Notes: generated by a model not told the origin, from the sequence alone. DNA of 64,000 nucleotides from Capsicum annuum (GCF_002878395.1 NC_061121.1:17721876-17785875), one strand, 5' to 3'; counted from the stretch's first letter, positions 35,746 to 48,420 are shown. A program made the numbers and translations.

Positions 35746-36229
35746 GAAGTTTAAATTAAACATCAAAATCACAAGTTTGATCTTCAAAACATTTGCCAAA
35801 ACAGATCAGTAAAACAACAAACCACAATAGCAAAACAATTCAATAAAATAGCAAAGTTGACTCTAGAAAATCGCCACAGTGGTAGTCACAATAGTAGACT
35901 CTTTTTTTAAAACATTTAAATTGACTCTAACTATAAAATCAACATGAAGGGATAATTTTTTTAATTTAAAATTAACCCTAAAAAGAAAATCAACATAATG
36001 CGCTCGTATCGGCTAGCTTCTCATCGACTCCTGCATCTCGCAAAATTCTGTGATGCGTCCACTACTATAAGGTTGGCTTGCATCAACCATTAGTAGCGAA
36101 AGGGTAAAGCATCGCTTTGCATCTTCGCATTATGCGATGATGAAAGCGCATTCCTCTGTGGATGTATATGTTTGAAAAACTGTTAAATGAATTTGGGATA
36201 AACGTGCAACACACGTTTTCATAGACTAG
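32521..36229 (+). mobile_element. Helitron C, 3.7 kb, non-autonomous
   Basis: Begins TCTATAATTTATATC after A32520 and ends GACTAG before T36230, an exact A^T insertion. Hairpin AACGTG-CAACA-CACGTT at 36201-36217. The 5' end carries a TATATC-type microsatellite (32521-32620) and then TTAAAAGTGTGAAGGACC...GAACTTTTTGTCC, shared with Helitrons A and B. The undisturbed target word GAAAAATACATATG is present at about 38647-38660. No Rep/helicase or other protein was recognised inside. It contains a hAT MITE at 33943-34222 and a TA run near 35708-35741. The 84-codon frame at 33253 has no known family. Confidence 0.88.
33943..34222. mobile_element. hAT MITE inside Helitron C
   Basis: 280 bp, ends TAGGGGCGGACC and GGTCCGCCACTG, flanks ATTGTAAT (33935-33942) and ATTGTAAC (34223-34230). 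Same superfamily as those at 9699 and 48752. Confidence 0.85.
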
Positions 36230-36316
36230 TACATATGAAGTCTAGTAAATGCATATGCAGACCTATAAATACAATGCAAATCTGACAAATACATATGCAG
36301 CACTGAAAAATACAAA

Positions 36317-37612
36317 GAGAAAATACATCAAAATACTCCTAAACTTGTCCGCAAAACTCACTTTAGCACTTTAACTTTACGGATAATTATTTACCCCTAA
36401 ACAACTTTCAAGTAAATTTTCTACAATCCACAAAATATTATACCACTCTCACTATAAGAAGTGCATTACACACGTGCCGATGTGCGCACCACATCAGAGC
36501 CAAATATTTTTTTAAATACTTCATATATATATGTGTGTGAAAAGAGTAAAAAAATCCCCATACCCCTGCTTCTCCTCTTCAACCCCACTCCCACTCCGAT
36601 TCTTTAACTTCCATTCCCTCCTCCCACTCCACCCCACCCCAAAAATTATCTCTCTTTCTCTCTTTGTCTCTCTATATGTGTGTGTGGGGGAGGAGGAGGG
36701 TGAAAAGTAAAAAATTCGCATAGCCTTCTTTTCTTCGCTTCTTCACCCCCACCTCACCCCCACACTGATTTTGTAACTCCCCCCACCTCAAAAACTGTTT
36801 CTTCTTCAAATTCGTCCCCCACCTCCGCCATGCTCTCTTTTTTGAGGTTTATTATTTTTAATTTTGAATTCAAAAATTTTAAATTGAGGTATTTTTTATA
36901 TGGGTATTTCTAATTTGTTCATCAAAATAAAAATTCAATCAATATGGAGTTAATTCAACTATTGAGAAAAAATAATTTTGATGGAATAAATTATTTTTTT
37001 TTGAAGATTTTTTCATAAGAATACACAAAAAATTAAATCGTTTTTCGTCTCAGTTGGTGGAATCAATATCAACTTGAAGTTCTCAAAATTTGTTTGGCCA
37101 GAAAATTCATTTTCTGTACAAGAGAAAAGGTTCAACTGTTGATTGGGCTGCAAAGCTATCAAATTTAATTCAAAAATAGAAGCAGGAGCTTCAACAAAAT
37201 CCAACTGATCGGAGGAATCCACACAAAAAAAATCAATTTAGTTCAACTGTTGATTGGGTTGTTGCAGGAACTCACACATAAAAAAAATATTTTGATATAT
37301 ATTTGATTAGAGTTGGTTGATGGGTGCATAGCAGTGAAAAAAAAGAGAACAAGAAGAGAGTGGGTGGTGGGGTGTGAGGAAGACGTTGTAGGAGATAATT
37401 TGATTGCAGAAAATAAAGAAATGGGGGCCACTAATTTTTTTTCTTTTTTGTAATTTCAACGCGTGGATTTTAATAAATTTTTCCACGTCAGCTCTTAAGG
37501 TTGTAGAGAACTCACTTGAAAGTTGTTTAGGGGGGTAAATAATTACCTGTAAAGTTAAAGTGTTAAAGTAAATTTTGCGGATAGGTTTAGAGGTATTTTG
37601 ATGTATTTTCTC
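36317..37612. mobile_element. Non-autonomous MULE with perfect 9-bp target duplication
   Basis: 1296 bp. The ends GAGAAAATACATCAAAATAC are identical for 20 bp on both sides and inverted similarity runs about 120 bp inward (CCGCAAAA..., ACTTTAACTTTAC, AACAACTTTCAAGT). AAATACAAA flanks both sides (36308-36316 and 37613-37621). Terminal repeats and a 9-bp duplication define a Mutator-like element. No transposase. Minus-strand frames at 37013-37222 and 37243-37431 lack a recognisable domain. Confidence 0.93.
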
Positions 37613-37667
37613 AAATACAAATGTCCAACTAAATTTGAGTTTTTAAATTAATTTTTTATAAAAAAAA

Positions 37668-38070
37668 TTCAGGTTGTACCAGCCACAGAATATGTCTATA
37701 TAGTACATGACAAAGAGAAGCATTTTATTGTTTGTCTAAAAGAAAAAAAATATTCTTGTCATGCATTTCAGTTGGACAAGATATCATGTACATTGTACAT
37801 GGTTGTGTAGTCCCGGATATCAAGAATTTTAAGAAGGGACCATATTTCTCTAATCTATACAAATCAAAAACAGTATTTAGAACATATGATGTTCCTATTT
37901 ATTTCATATAGCATATTGGATAAGGTAGTTCTGGCCCCAAAATAAAAATTTCTCCCTAACAGACCTCTAAAGAAAAATTGTGAAAAAATAAGGAAGAACT
38001 ATGTTTGAAAAGAAAAACATCAATTCTTGTAGTGCATGTGAATTTATGGGTCACAATAGACGCTCATGTA
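37668..38070 (+). pseudogene. MULE transposase C-terminus: SWIM-like and zinc-knuckle segment
   Basis: VVPATEYVYIVHDKEKHFIVCLKEK-type sequence ahead of YSCHAFQLDKISC matches the SWIM zinc-finger region of plant MULE transposases, although the final Cys-x-His is CTLYM and a stop follows. Further on, a complete CCHC knuckle (CSACEFMGHNRRSC, 38028-38069) remains. The catalytic domain is absent. Confidence 0.75.
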
Positions 38071-38967
38071 GGAAATATAGTAAATGATACGTTTGTTGAT
38101 GTATTCAATAATAAAAAAATTCTTAAAATTTTTTCATTGACAATTATGTCAGTCATACAGTTGAACTCATTTGCATAATATGTGACTAATTTTTCATTGA
38201 CAATTATTCATGTATTTAAATTTCTTAAGTCATAAAGTTGTTGCAATTATGATACTGGACTTGCAAGTTTTCTTATTCATTATGAATAAAAGAATGTAAT
38301 TGGTTCTATATATATTGTATGAATGCGAAAATATACTGAAAATAAGATCATTTTTGAAGTATTGTATGTAAATAGCACTACATATCTGGGTAAATGTATA
38401 ATCAGAAAAAAGATATAATTACATTACAAATAACTAATACATATACATTTACGTATATGTTTTTTGCTAATAATTCTATGTAAATATATATGTATTTGAT
38501 TTCAATAAAAAATGTATTTTCAAATTTGTTATGAAAGATATATGTATAGATCTGCATAAAATACATATACAAAGCTAAAAAATATGATTAATACATATAA
38601 CGACCTATGAATACATATGCAGACCTGTAAAATTCATATGCGGAACAGAAAAATACATATGTAGAAACTGAAAAATACAGTTAAAATATATATGCAGATC
38701 TGTAATGTTCAATTGAATTTGAGTTTTTTAAATAATCTTTTTTAAAATTCATCTATTATAAATGGGATATTAAACATAAAACTAAATTGAAACATTCAAA
38801 TTAATTTGATTCAACATCAATAATCAAAATATAACTGACAAGTTCTAAAAAACTTTTGACATGCTACTTGAAAGTAATATGTCAAACTTAAAAACTATTC
38901 AATGAGTCAACGGCGTATCTATCAACCTACAGTTAACTGTTATCAAATATAAAATATTAAAAAAACA

Positions 38968-39235
38968 TTAAATTTCTAGCACTTTAGTGTCTTCTGTTAT
39001 CCTGATTTTTCTAGCAGGCCTCATTGGTTCTTCGTTATCACTTTGTGCATTATATTCTTCTTTTCTCAAACCATATTTTGACAAAAGTGAAGCATATTTT
39101 GTGCGAAAAAGGTCTGGGTTGAAGTCAACATAAGGAACACCTTCACCATAAGTAAGACACTCAACATATGTCACCATATACAATCCACAATCCCTGAAAA
39201 ATACGCTCTTAAATATCATTAGCCGCGTGACATCC
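38968..39235 (-). pseudogene. Ulp1-like (C48) protease C-terminal exon from a MULE
   Basis: After an intron acceptor (TTTTTCAG), the frame reads DCGLYMVTYVECLTYGEGVP, then PDLFRTKYASLLSKYGLRKEE, and ends at a stop at 38968. The Cys of DCG is the usual catalytic Cys of Ulp1-type SUMO proteases. The wording is that of Ulp1-like proteins carried by plant Mutator elements. The upstream His/Asp part was not found, so it is a fragment, convergent with the MULE transposase tail. Confidence 0.75.
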
Positions 39236-40560
39236 TATATGTGGTGCGAACGTTGAAAGTACTCTTTCCATGAATATTAATACAAAATACATAGTATGCA
39301 TATATTTCCTATAACATCATATATATTACATTACAACAAATACATATATCACTGCATATGTGTTTACTGAATACATGTCTGTTTCAGAATACATAAATAA
39401 ACTCATATGTATTTACAAAATATATATCATAGTAATATTGAACAAACAAATATAAATGCATATCAAATACATATTTTAACATTGGCAAATACAACTTTTG
39501 TCCTGATGTCTTAACAGTAACAAATACATATATTAACAGTAACAAGGATAATTACATATCTTAATTATAGCAATACAAATCTTAATAGTAACATATACAA
39601 TTTCATATCTTAACATTAATAAATACAACTCCATTCATATACATATGAGTGAACAACACAAAATACATACTACGTATCTTAAATTAAAAAAAACACTACA
39701 AATACTTATGTTACCAACTGAAAAACAAATATAAGCATAATCATATGTATATTTAAAATATACATATACTTGCATATGACCCATAATCTATAAAAGTACA
39801 AATACAAATAGTTTTTCCACTTTTTCTTCTTTGGATTCATATTCATATGAATTTTGATCAACGGGGTACTTTACTTGACTCTCCAATTTTGTCTGACTTT
39901 CTCTTTTTTTTTTTGCAAATTTTTACATTTTTGGGAGTTTGGAGATGAAGGTTTTCTCAATCCTTTTAGCTTCATAATTTCTGCAATCTTCTCCGGATCG
40001 TTAGATACTTTGATCTCACCTCTTCTATGTTCACTGGTGTTAAAAAATATAAAAAATTCACAAAACATAACATACAATCCGAAAGTGATACAAAAAAATT
40101 CCAAAAAATTTGAAAGAGACACAAAATGCAACATACAAAAAAAAATCTCCGGATCGTAACAAAATACAAAATTCACAATCGCCCCCCCCCCCCCCCCCCC
40201 CCCCCAAAAATGTAAGAATAAGGTTGAAGAAAAAAAATATAAAAATATAAAATATATAAATTATATGAAAGAGATAACATACAATAACTGTAAATATCAA
40301 TTTACCTTATTTGATGGAGTACAATATTTATCAATAATTAAGAAAAATAGACCAAAATTGAGAAAAAAGAGGAGATAAGATATGGTTAGATTGGAGAGGA
40401 GTGAAATAATGAAGTGAAAATAGGAAAAGGTAAAGTAGTGGGAGTAAAATACGCACTTGTCTAGTTAATTTTAAATGCTAATTTTGCTATAAACTGTAAT
40501 TTTTAAAAGTATTGCTATTTATTGTAATTATAATCTTAAGTTTGTCACTTTCTGTATTTT
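39236..40560. other. AT-rich flank of MULE/Ulp1 relic, with poly-C tract
   Basis: TACATAT words recur at 39290-39780. A C run of about 23 lies at 40183-40205. Short frames at 39854-40300 are overlapping low-complexity frames on both strands. 40490-40545 reversed resembles 32055-32165 weakly (AATTACA...TATAGCA), which may mark the other end of the big element. Confidence 0.4.
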
Positions 40561-42189
40561 TTTTTATATATATAAAATTGGATTCAAGGAAAGGGCTTTG
40601 CCTATTTACCTGTAAAGCACTCAATATTAGCAAAGACAGTAGTGGTTCTGCCTAAGCACACACAAAAGCAGGAAAATAAAGAATCAATTATTGGTCAGTG
40701 AAAATAAAAATAAAGCGGATTTGATCGGGAGCTTCTTTCGAGCTTAAGGTAAATCTGTTTCTATATTTTTATTGTAATTTTTGATCTAGTTAAATTATTT
40801 TGGGTATTAAAATTTATTTATCAAAGACAAGAAATATGCATATTAAGGTGTGATTTTGGGCATGAAGTTTAAGAAATTGAAGCTTACCATGCAGCTTTAA
40901 AGGTTGGCTAGTCTAATTTTATCACGGATTACCCTAAAATAAGAGAATTAACTCGAGATTGATGTGATGTGATGTGATTATAGATTTGATCCAAAAAAGT
41001 GATATGAATCGTTCGAGGTGACAAGTTTGGTATTCCGACACGTATACTGTGAGTAGTGACCTTACAATGGTTTGTATTTCTTAACTTGCATATTTTATAC
41101 ATGATTTTGATGAAACAAGAATTACTGAATGCTTTGAAATTGCATGTGGGGCAAATCTTTTACTTGATATGATACTGAAATTGGGTATTCTAGATGTTCA
41201 TAAGACATATTTACCATTAATTGAGATATGATCAGTGATGTTATGACAGTTTTTCACTCACATGAGAAATACGTATTTTTTTACATATTTTCTTATTCAA
41301 CTTTCGAAAAATGTTTTCATAGGAATATCTATTGTTTACAAAGAAAGTATAAGTATGAGTAGACCTTGATTTGAATCCCGTTGCTAACGGTGGGATCGTT
41401 TGACCTAGTGCATCTTGTATTTATTGATTACTGTTACATCCCTCACTAGTGGGAAGGTAGAACTAACATACTGTTACTGGTATCCCTCGAGTAGGGACCT
41501 ACTCATATAATATTTGACTTTTTTATGAGGGGTATACTATTATTGGCTGTTCTTAAAGTAGAGTGCCACACTAATTACATGTTCATTCTTGGAAACCTCT
41601 CAAATATGTATTATTTTATATGATACAATGCTTATTGAGTTTATTATTAGTTCATTTTATTTACAGGAAACAAATGATACTGTTATTGTTACTATTTTTT
41701 GAAAGAGGATTTATTGCATGATGTTTATGACTTGCCCCTATTAAAATAATTGTGGTTAAGTGTTATTACTCGCCGAGCAAACGTCTTACTTCTCGTTATT
41801 ATTTTTACAGAGAACGCAAGTGATGAGGAGAATTTAGTTAGCTAGAGATCTTAAGGTAGCATATTCCTAGTGAGCCCCGCATTTGCTCATGTGGGTTACA
41901 GTTTATTTGATTGTTATGTTCATCTTCTTGAAAACTGTTAGAGTTGCTCCATAGTTATGTCTTTAGAGTTTTGAGTATTCTTTCATTACTTTTGGACCTT
42001 TAGACTTGTGGAGTATTTGACTTCCTCTCTTTTTGGAGATGGATTTCGTATTGTTATTGGTGGTATTGGTACATTATTGTTGATTTTGGTAAATGGTGTT
42101 GGTGTTTGGTATGATGGTTGTAATGGTTGTGATGTTGGGTTGTTGTGTTGTGGATTTGAGACATAGAATTTTCTTGTTAGTAGATGTTT
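40561..42189. other. LTR-like sequence, family unknown
   Basis: Moderately GC sequence, no protein recognised. TTATTTTTACAGAGAACGCAAGTGATGAGGAG (41801-41832) and the following text look like the R/U5 part of a plant LTR that could end at GGATTTGAGACA (about 42152-42163). The start is not defined. Confidence 0.35.
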
Positions 42190-42400
42190 AGAACCGCCTC
42201 TCTTATGAAGAGACTCCAGTCGAAATCCTAGATTATCAGACTCGTAGACTGAGGAACAAAGAAGTCCCTCTAGTCAAAGTTCTTTGGCGGAATCAGTCCG
42301 TTGAGGGAGCTACTTGGAAAGCAGAAGCAGACATGCGTACCAAGTACCCTCACCACTTCTCTGCTAACTCAGATCAAGCTCAAGGTAACAGTTCTCCTTA
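42190..42400 (+). pseudogene. Ty3/gypsy polyprotein 3' end (integrase tail / chromodomain-type)
   Basis: LSYEETPVEILDYQTRRLRN, then KEVPLVKVLWRNQSVEGATW and a DMRTKYPHHF segment, is the C-terminal end of a chromovirus-type polyprotein. It lies just before the LTR at 42768 in the right orientation. The rest of pol is missing, since non-homologous sequence joins at about 42170-42190. Confidence 0.85.
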
Positions 42401-42594
42401 AGCTCATTCAGTTTCATGTTCAGAATTCCTTTATAAACTCGGTACTAAGTACCATTGCATACTTAGTCATGCATTCATGTATCAATTCAGTTATATAATC
42501 ATGCATCAGACATGCATTCTCATTATGAGAACCTCAATTTATCAGAACGCTCAGTCAGGCATTCATAAATTAGTTACACATGCATCAGATATGC

Positions 42595-42595
<1 letters not shown>

Positions 42596-42638
<43 letters not shown>
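42596..42638. repeat. (TA)n microsatellite
   Basis: About 20 TA units between the gypsy pol end and its LTR. Frames here encode only alternating Tyr-Ile. Confidence 0.9.
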
Positions 42639-42640
<2 letters not shown>

Positions 42641-42753
42641 TTCTTATCAGTCATGTCAGCCACAAAATCATGTTTCAGTCGTTCATGTCCAGTATGTGTT
42701 TCAGATTATCGTTTCTCCCCTCTCAGTCAATCTCATTCGGGGACGAATGTTCC

Positions 42754-42767
42754 CAAAGGGGATATAT
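42754..42767 (+). other. Polypurine tract before 3' LTR
   Basis: CAAAGGGGATATAT, purine-rich, directly ahead of the LTR's TG. It would prime plus-strand synthesis. Confidence 0.6.
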
Positions 42768-45334
42768 TGTAAGACCCGCAAAATCTTACATTGATAATCA
42801 ACACTTTAAGCTCCTAAAAGCTCTTTAAAAGGTCCAACACTTAGAATATTTTAGCTAAGTGTTCAACACTTAGTCTCATTTTGAGCCTTCAAACTTCGGA
42901 GATTTATTTGACAACCTTACCGACATTCGTTTTTTGATTCTCAAGTTGCGTTACGATGGGGCAAGTTAATAGTACATTTTGGGTGAGTTTTAGAATTTTC
43001 AAAATTCGTTTAGGGTTTGTTTGGATTTCAAACCAGTAGCCAAAGGCTATAAGGGGGAGCCGCCCAGCTTAGAGCCTTGGACCTCTTCCTCCTTAAGCAA
43101 GGTGCCGCCCTGCTATTTTTAGGGGAAAACCAAGGCGTCGCCCAGGCTGCATCCTTGGTCCAAATTTTGCTGCATTCTACTTCCTTGTCTCCAAGGGCAA
43201 ATTGGTCCTTTTGTCACCATATATGTACTCAAAAACACGGGATTAAGCCCAATTTACACCAAAATACACCCATTTTTCTCAAAATCCTCTCAAGAACACA
43301 TTAGAGTTTTTAATTGGGGATTCAAGTTCAAGCAAATTTCTCCATAAATCATCAAGAATCTTCTGTCTAAGATATGCATAGTGTTGATTTATGGATTCCT
43401 TTCATCCATCAAACTAAATAACCCTATTTTAAATTATAAAACATGTTATTATGTTGCGGTTTATTCACGTTTATGTGATGGTTGTTGTTTGACTCCCAAG
43501 TTGGGATCTTTATGTAAAATTATGAAACTACGTTAGCATATAAATTGAAATCCATGAATTTGGTGGTTTATGATTTGTGAAATTTGATGATTTCACCTAT
43601 GCCCTAAGTTGTGCATGTAAGGTGTTTGATAAAATGCTTAGAAGACTAGAAATCATGTAATATAACTCAATTGTGACTTAAGTAATGGATTCATGTTTTA
43701 CCCTTAAGTTCAAAGGACTCCCATGCTATTAATGTGCTTTGTAAATGTTGTTGGATTGCTTATGAATTAGCCTTATGAAATTATTCTATGTTTACATGTA
43801 GTTCTCTTCATGTACAAGATTATGTATTCATGTACTTCCTGAAATCCCCAACTTATTGTATTATGAATTGTTGGTGTTGGTTGTGTATTCAAGAATGTCA
43901 TGCATTGTTAGTTTCCTTCTGTCGAATCCTGGGGGTACTTGTATCCAAAAAAGATATAGCTGCGTGCCTAGAGCTAGTGTCATATTTTCACGATATCCTC
44001 AGTCAAGCCAAGTTCAGTAGAATTCAGTCAGTTATGTGACTCAGGAAAATTCAGTAAATCTCAGAAACTCAGTAACTCAGAAATATCAGTACTATTCCGC
44101 CACTCAATAGAACTCAGTTAGCTCAGTCTATTCAGTTTAGTTACTCATATTTAGTGTCTATTCAGATGGGAGTAGAAATTAGCACCGAGTGAACCCAAGG
44201 ATGTAAACTCACCTGTTATTTATAGGGTGTAATTCTTAGAAGTAATCCTTGCGTTTTATAACTACGTAGCTAGCGTAGGTTGAGACATCATAACCTATTA
44301 TATGAGGGTATATGAGGTGGTCTAACTTTTTTTATGAGGGTCCCTCCATTCTCATCATAGTAACTTGTTATATGATGGTCACTCATAGTTTGTCCTTACC
44401 AGTGGCGCGGTATTGACACCCTTCCAATTGGGGTTATAGATTGGACCCCAACTCAACCATAATGGCGTATTAGGGGCATGTCGGCTAGATGACTACTTCC
44501 CACAGTTTCAGTCACAAATTTTAGGACTGTCAGATACAGTAGCTAAGTTTTAGTAATAGAACTTAGATAGTTCTACAAAATTCAAGATTTTCAGATACAG
44601 TCAACTCAGAACAGTACAGAACTCAACTAGTTCCATAAGGACAAAAACTGTTAGGGACAGTCGCTTAGTGTCAGTTACATCATTCATCAGTATCTCATGT
44701 TATCAATAATCAAATTCAGTAATCATGTTATTACGAGTTCAGTTACTGTCTCTGATCTATGCATGTATTCTCACATTCATGTTATACAGTCAGTTAGTTT
44801 ATGTTCACGTACATAAACCCTTTGCATTCATCCTACCCCACATGCATACTAGTTTATTCAATTTTACTGATGCATTCGCGCTATAGTATTTTATTATATA
44901 CCATAGGTTCAAACGCACAAGCTCCAGATCCTCAGTAGCCATCTATTTTTTGCAGTCAGACTTTGCAGTGAGTCCTCATTCTCTGAGGACATGATTATCT
45001 TTTTATCATTTGAGTATTCAGTTTATTTCAGCAGTTGGAGTTAGTTGGGGACATGTCCTATCAACTCCTTATTTAGAAGTTAGAGGCTTTTCAGACTATC
45101 ATGTTTTAGACATTTTATTTTAGTTATTTTGGGTATTTGATACCTCACTCAGATGTTATATTTTATCAGTTTTATTATAGTATTGAGCCTTATGGCCTAT
45201 CAGCCTTTATTTCTGCATTTATATACATATATTATGCAGTGTACAGGTATAGATATCAGTTATGAGTTAGCTTATGGTCCTTCGAGGTCATGGGCACCGT
45301 GTAGCATTTCGAGTACTAGATTTGGGGCGTTACA
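42768..45334 (+). mobile_element. Ty3/gypsy 3' LTR, 2.57 kb
   Basis: Starts TGTAAGACCCGCAAAATC after the polypurine tract and ends GGGGCGTTACA. TG...CA ends and the preceding pol tail give the orientation. Length fits large-LTR chromoviruses. Its partner 5' LTR is not in the window. A related LTR start lies at 47563. Confidence 0.85.
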
Positions 45335-47562
45335 AGTACACTTCAACTGATGCAACTATAAGAGAACAATTTTTCCAGAGTTGTTCATATGCATACTCGG
45401 AACACAAACTAGATAGAGATTAAAGAGTTGGTTTGGTTTAATTTGTGGGGTGAAATCCGTGTGAAATAAAATTTCACGTGCCAATTTATTTGACTAGGAA
45501 ATAAACTTAGAGAGCAACTAATATTTAGGGAGAATAAATTTTGTATTTATTTTTTTATTTTCTTGTTTTGTGCTTGGAGCCCAAGTTTGACCATCTATAA
45601 ACGTATGGACATTCTTTCTTGTTGAAATTGATAATGCCCAAACTATCCCTCCATAAAAGGATAAAACGGTCGCTATCAAAATATAGTAACCCAACTAGGT
45701 CGGGGTCGATCCCATAAGGAATATATCAGAAATTCTTCTCAAACTTGTTGAATTCACCAGGCAATATGGAAAAGTAAAGGGAGGGATTTGTAGTAACTAG
45801 CAGGAAGTAACAAGAATCTGAATGCTTTTGATTGTAAATAATCTAATACAAACACTAGGTTTGTGTTCACCCTGAATTCTAACTTCGTATACTTATCGTG
45901 CACCGTTGAACTATTCTAATACCTTGCACAGAGAATCTGACAAGTTATGTATCACCAACCACCTCTTGGCACTATTTGATAAATTTTACTCATCACCTCT
46001 CGATCTTAGGTGTCTCCTTACTAACCCTTGCCTAAGACCCCAATTTCAGCTATCTTCTCTTGGTATCAAGTTTATTAGATGAGAGTTAACTGTCTTAAGA
46101 AGATGGTACATGTAAGCTTCTTTCAGTAGTTAACCCTAAATCATTGTTGTGATTTTCTTTTCCCTGTCACTACTCTTCTTTTGGAGAAAGCAATGATACC
46201 TAGATAGGATCATAACATGTTCACCCCTTAAGAAAGTAATTAAAGCGCTTAAAAATCCAATACATGAAATAATGCTTATCTAGAACAACTTGCCACTTCC
46301 GCCACTTTATTAATTTTTCAGGGTTCCCACAACCCTAGTTAAGGGAATTAGTCACTCATAGTTATGAGATCAATCATGAAACCACAGATATAATTATAAA
46401 ATCAATCTCATAATAATGAAAGAAGAAATCCCAATCTTAAATTGAATAACAAACCAAAAACAATAAGATTATAAGATAGCCCCCAAAGGCCTATCCATGA
46501 ATATGTCAATGAATCATCTAAACAAAGCCTAAAGAGTTTTTTTTTATAGATTACAAGAACCCTAGAACTCAAATTCTAAATAAAATAGGAAAAAATAACT
46601 AAACGTACATAATAATAACTAAAAACATCATAAGAGTAGGTTTAGGTTACTTGGAAACCCTAGGAAATTAGGTCGAAATGATTTGGAAAAGTTAAGGTCG
46701 GTGGCCACTTACAAAGGCCACAAATGGACCCTATTACGGACTGTATGTGGTCCTAAGTATGTGCCAGACCTCAAGTACTGATCCTTCAACTCTCTATACT
46801 TAGACTTCAGTAACATACCTTGGTCACATACGGATCATATGTGGTACAAACGAATCATGTGTGCCCTTAGTATATGACAGAGTTTTCTTATTCATGCTCC
46901 TGAGCCTTTGGACTTTATGTTCTAATACATACTTTGGCCACATACGCCCGGTAAGTGCCACATATGCCCAAAAATGCCTAAGTAAGTAGTCCAAAACTTT
47001 AATTTTTCATTTTTTTCTTCCTTTTGGCATCCCAAGCCTAGTTTATTGCAAAACACTACAAAAACACATCAAATCAAACAAATAGCCTTAAGTACATGCA
47101 TATTCTCCAAGTTTAAGCATCGTAAGTTCTATAAATTTATAGCAAATTAGAAATCACCCTAAAATTTATAGTAAAATACATTGTAAGATTAGAGAGAGTT
47201 AAGAGAGAAATTCTTTTTGATGTATTAGGAATCTCTCCCTTTTTATATTAATAATATAAATATAGTTGTTCTCTGATGGATGTAGGATCATTCGACTCCA
47301 AACCACATTAAATTTTGTGTTCTTTGTCTTATTATTTATGTCATAATTTCGCCAACAATTGTATTAGTGGTTGTCTCTTCCAAATCACCTTTTAAATATT
47401 TATCTGGCATGCTACCTTCCAATATATGTGATAGTATAATTATATCTTTTCTCAAATTCACTAGTAAGGGAAATAAATTTGGAATGTGGGATACTTAGGT
47501 CAGATGATGATGCAACTGAACTAAATTCTGCTGAAGGCAAAAGTTATAGAGCATTGTCTAAT
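45335..47562. other. Retrotransposon-like non-coding sequence
   Basis: 45640-45790 (GTCGCTATCAAAATATAGTAACCCAACTAGGTCGGGGTCGATCCCATAAGG) resembles a common repeat of Solanaceae non-coding retroelements. 47200-47400 (TCTCTCCCTTTTTATA..., GATGGATGTAGGATCATTCGACTCCAAACCACATTAAA) resembles the 3' part of a copia-type LTR. No coding region. Confidence 0.4.
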
Positions 47563-48118
47563 GTAAGACCCCACAAAACCCTTAGCCTAACTCAGTCCTT
47601 TAAGCTTGTTAAGGGGGTCTCATACTTAGAAAAATTTAGCTAAGTATTCATACTTAGTGTTATTTTAGCCTTCTTAAGTTGGTGACTCTATTTCACCACC
47701 TTTATGACCTTAAATTATCTATCTTGATTGTGATACATGATCAAAAATGTCATTAGGTATTTTTGGACAAGTTTTAAATTTTTCAAATCCTGTTTAGGCC
47801 ATTTCAAGTGACAAAAATAGTGATTCGACACGTCGCTTCATCCATCTCGTTGATAGATAATTTTTCCCTCAGCTCAGTGCAATTTTTAGTGAACCGACGT
47901 GGACTCAATGGGGCGCCGTCCATTGCATCGATCCTATTGATGCAACGCATCGGTCTGCCCGTTGATTATTTAGTTTTCAGTAATTAAAAAAAAAAGTATC
48001 CAGAGGGGTATTTGGGACCTTTTTTCCACTTTGACCCAACATATAAAACACGAAAGTCAGCCTCTACAAAGCAAGTTACACTCTTTCCTCTCAAATTGCA
48101 CAAGAACAGAAAAATCGT
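47563..48118 (+). mobile_element. Truncated Ty3/gypsy LTR (5' part)
   Basis: Begins TGTAAGACCCCACAAAACCC like the LTR at 42768 and includes a TATA-like ACATATAAAACA (48039-48050). Homology stops about 48118, where an unrelated repeat starts. Confidence 0.65.
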
Positions 48119-48420
48119 AGGTGATTTAATTTCAAATATTGAAATTGGTTTAAAAATACTCTCAGTTAACCTATTGGGACAGAAATACCCCCTAAGTATT
48201 TAAATTTATTCAAAAATACCCCTTCATCCACCGTTATGTCTCAAAAATATCCTTACAACTAACGATTTTTTTAAATCATAATTAAAAATTTAAAAAGGGT
48301 CAGAAATACCCTTCAAGTATTGAAATTGGTTCAAAAATACTCCTCCATCCACCTTTATGTCTCAAAAATATCCTTGCAACAAACAAATTTTTAAAATCAT
48401 AATTAAATTTATTATTAAAT
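48119..48420. repeat. Imperfect ~105-bp direct repeats
   Basis: A unit GGG(A/T)CAGAAATACCC...CATCCACC(G/T)TTATGTCTCAAAAATATCCTT recurs at about 48175-48290 and 48298-48400, with a partial first copy at 48133. Likely a decayed MITE. Confidence 0.55.

Noticed and set aside
39854..40300. Overlapping frames of 65-101 codons on both strands
   Set aside because: Low-complexity AT-rich and poly-C sequence; no motif, and opposite strands are equally open.
42477..42828. Two frames with alternating Tyr-Ile
   Set aside because: (TA)n microsatellite next to the gypsy pol end.
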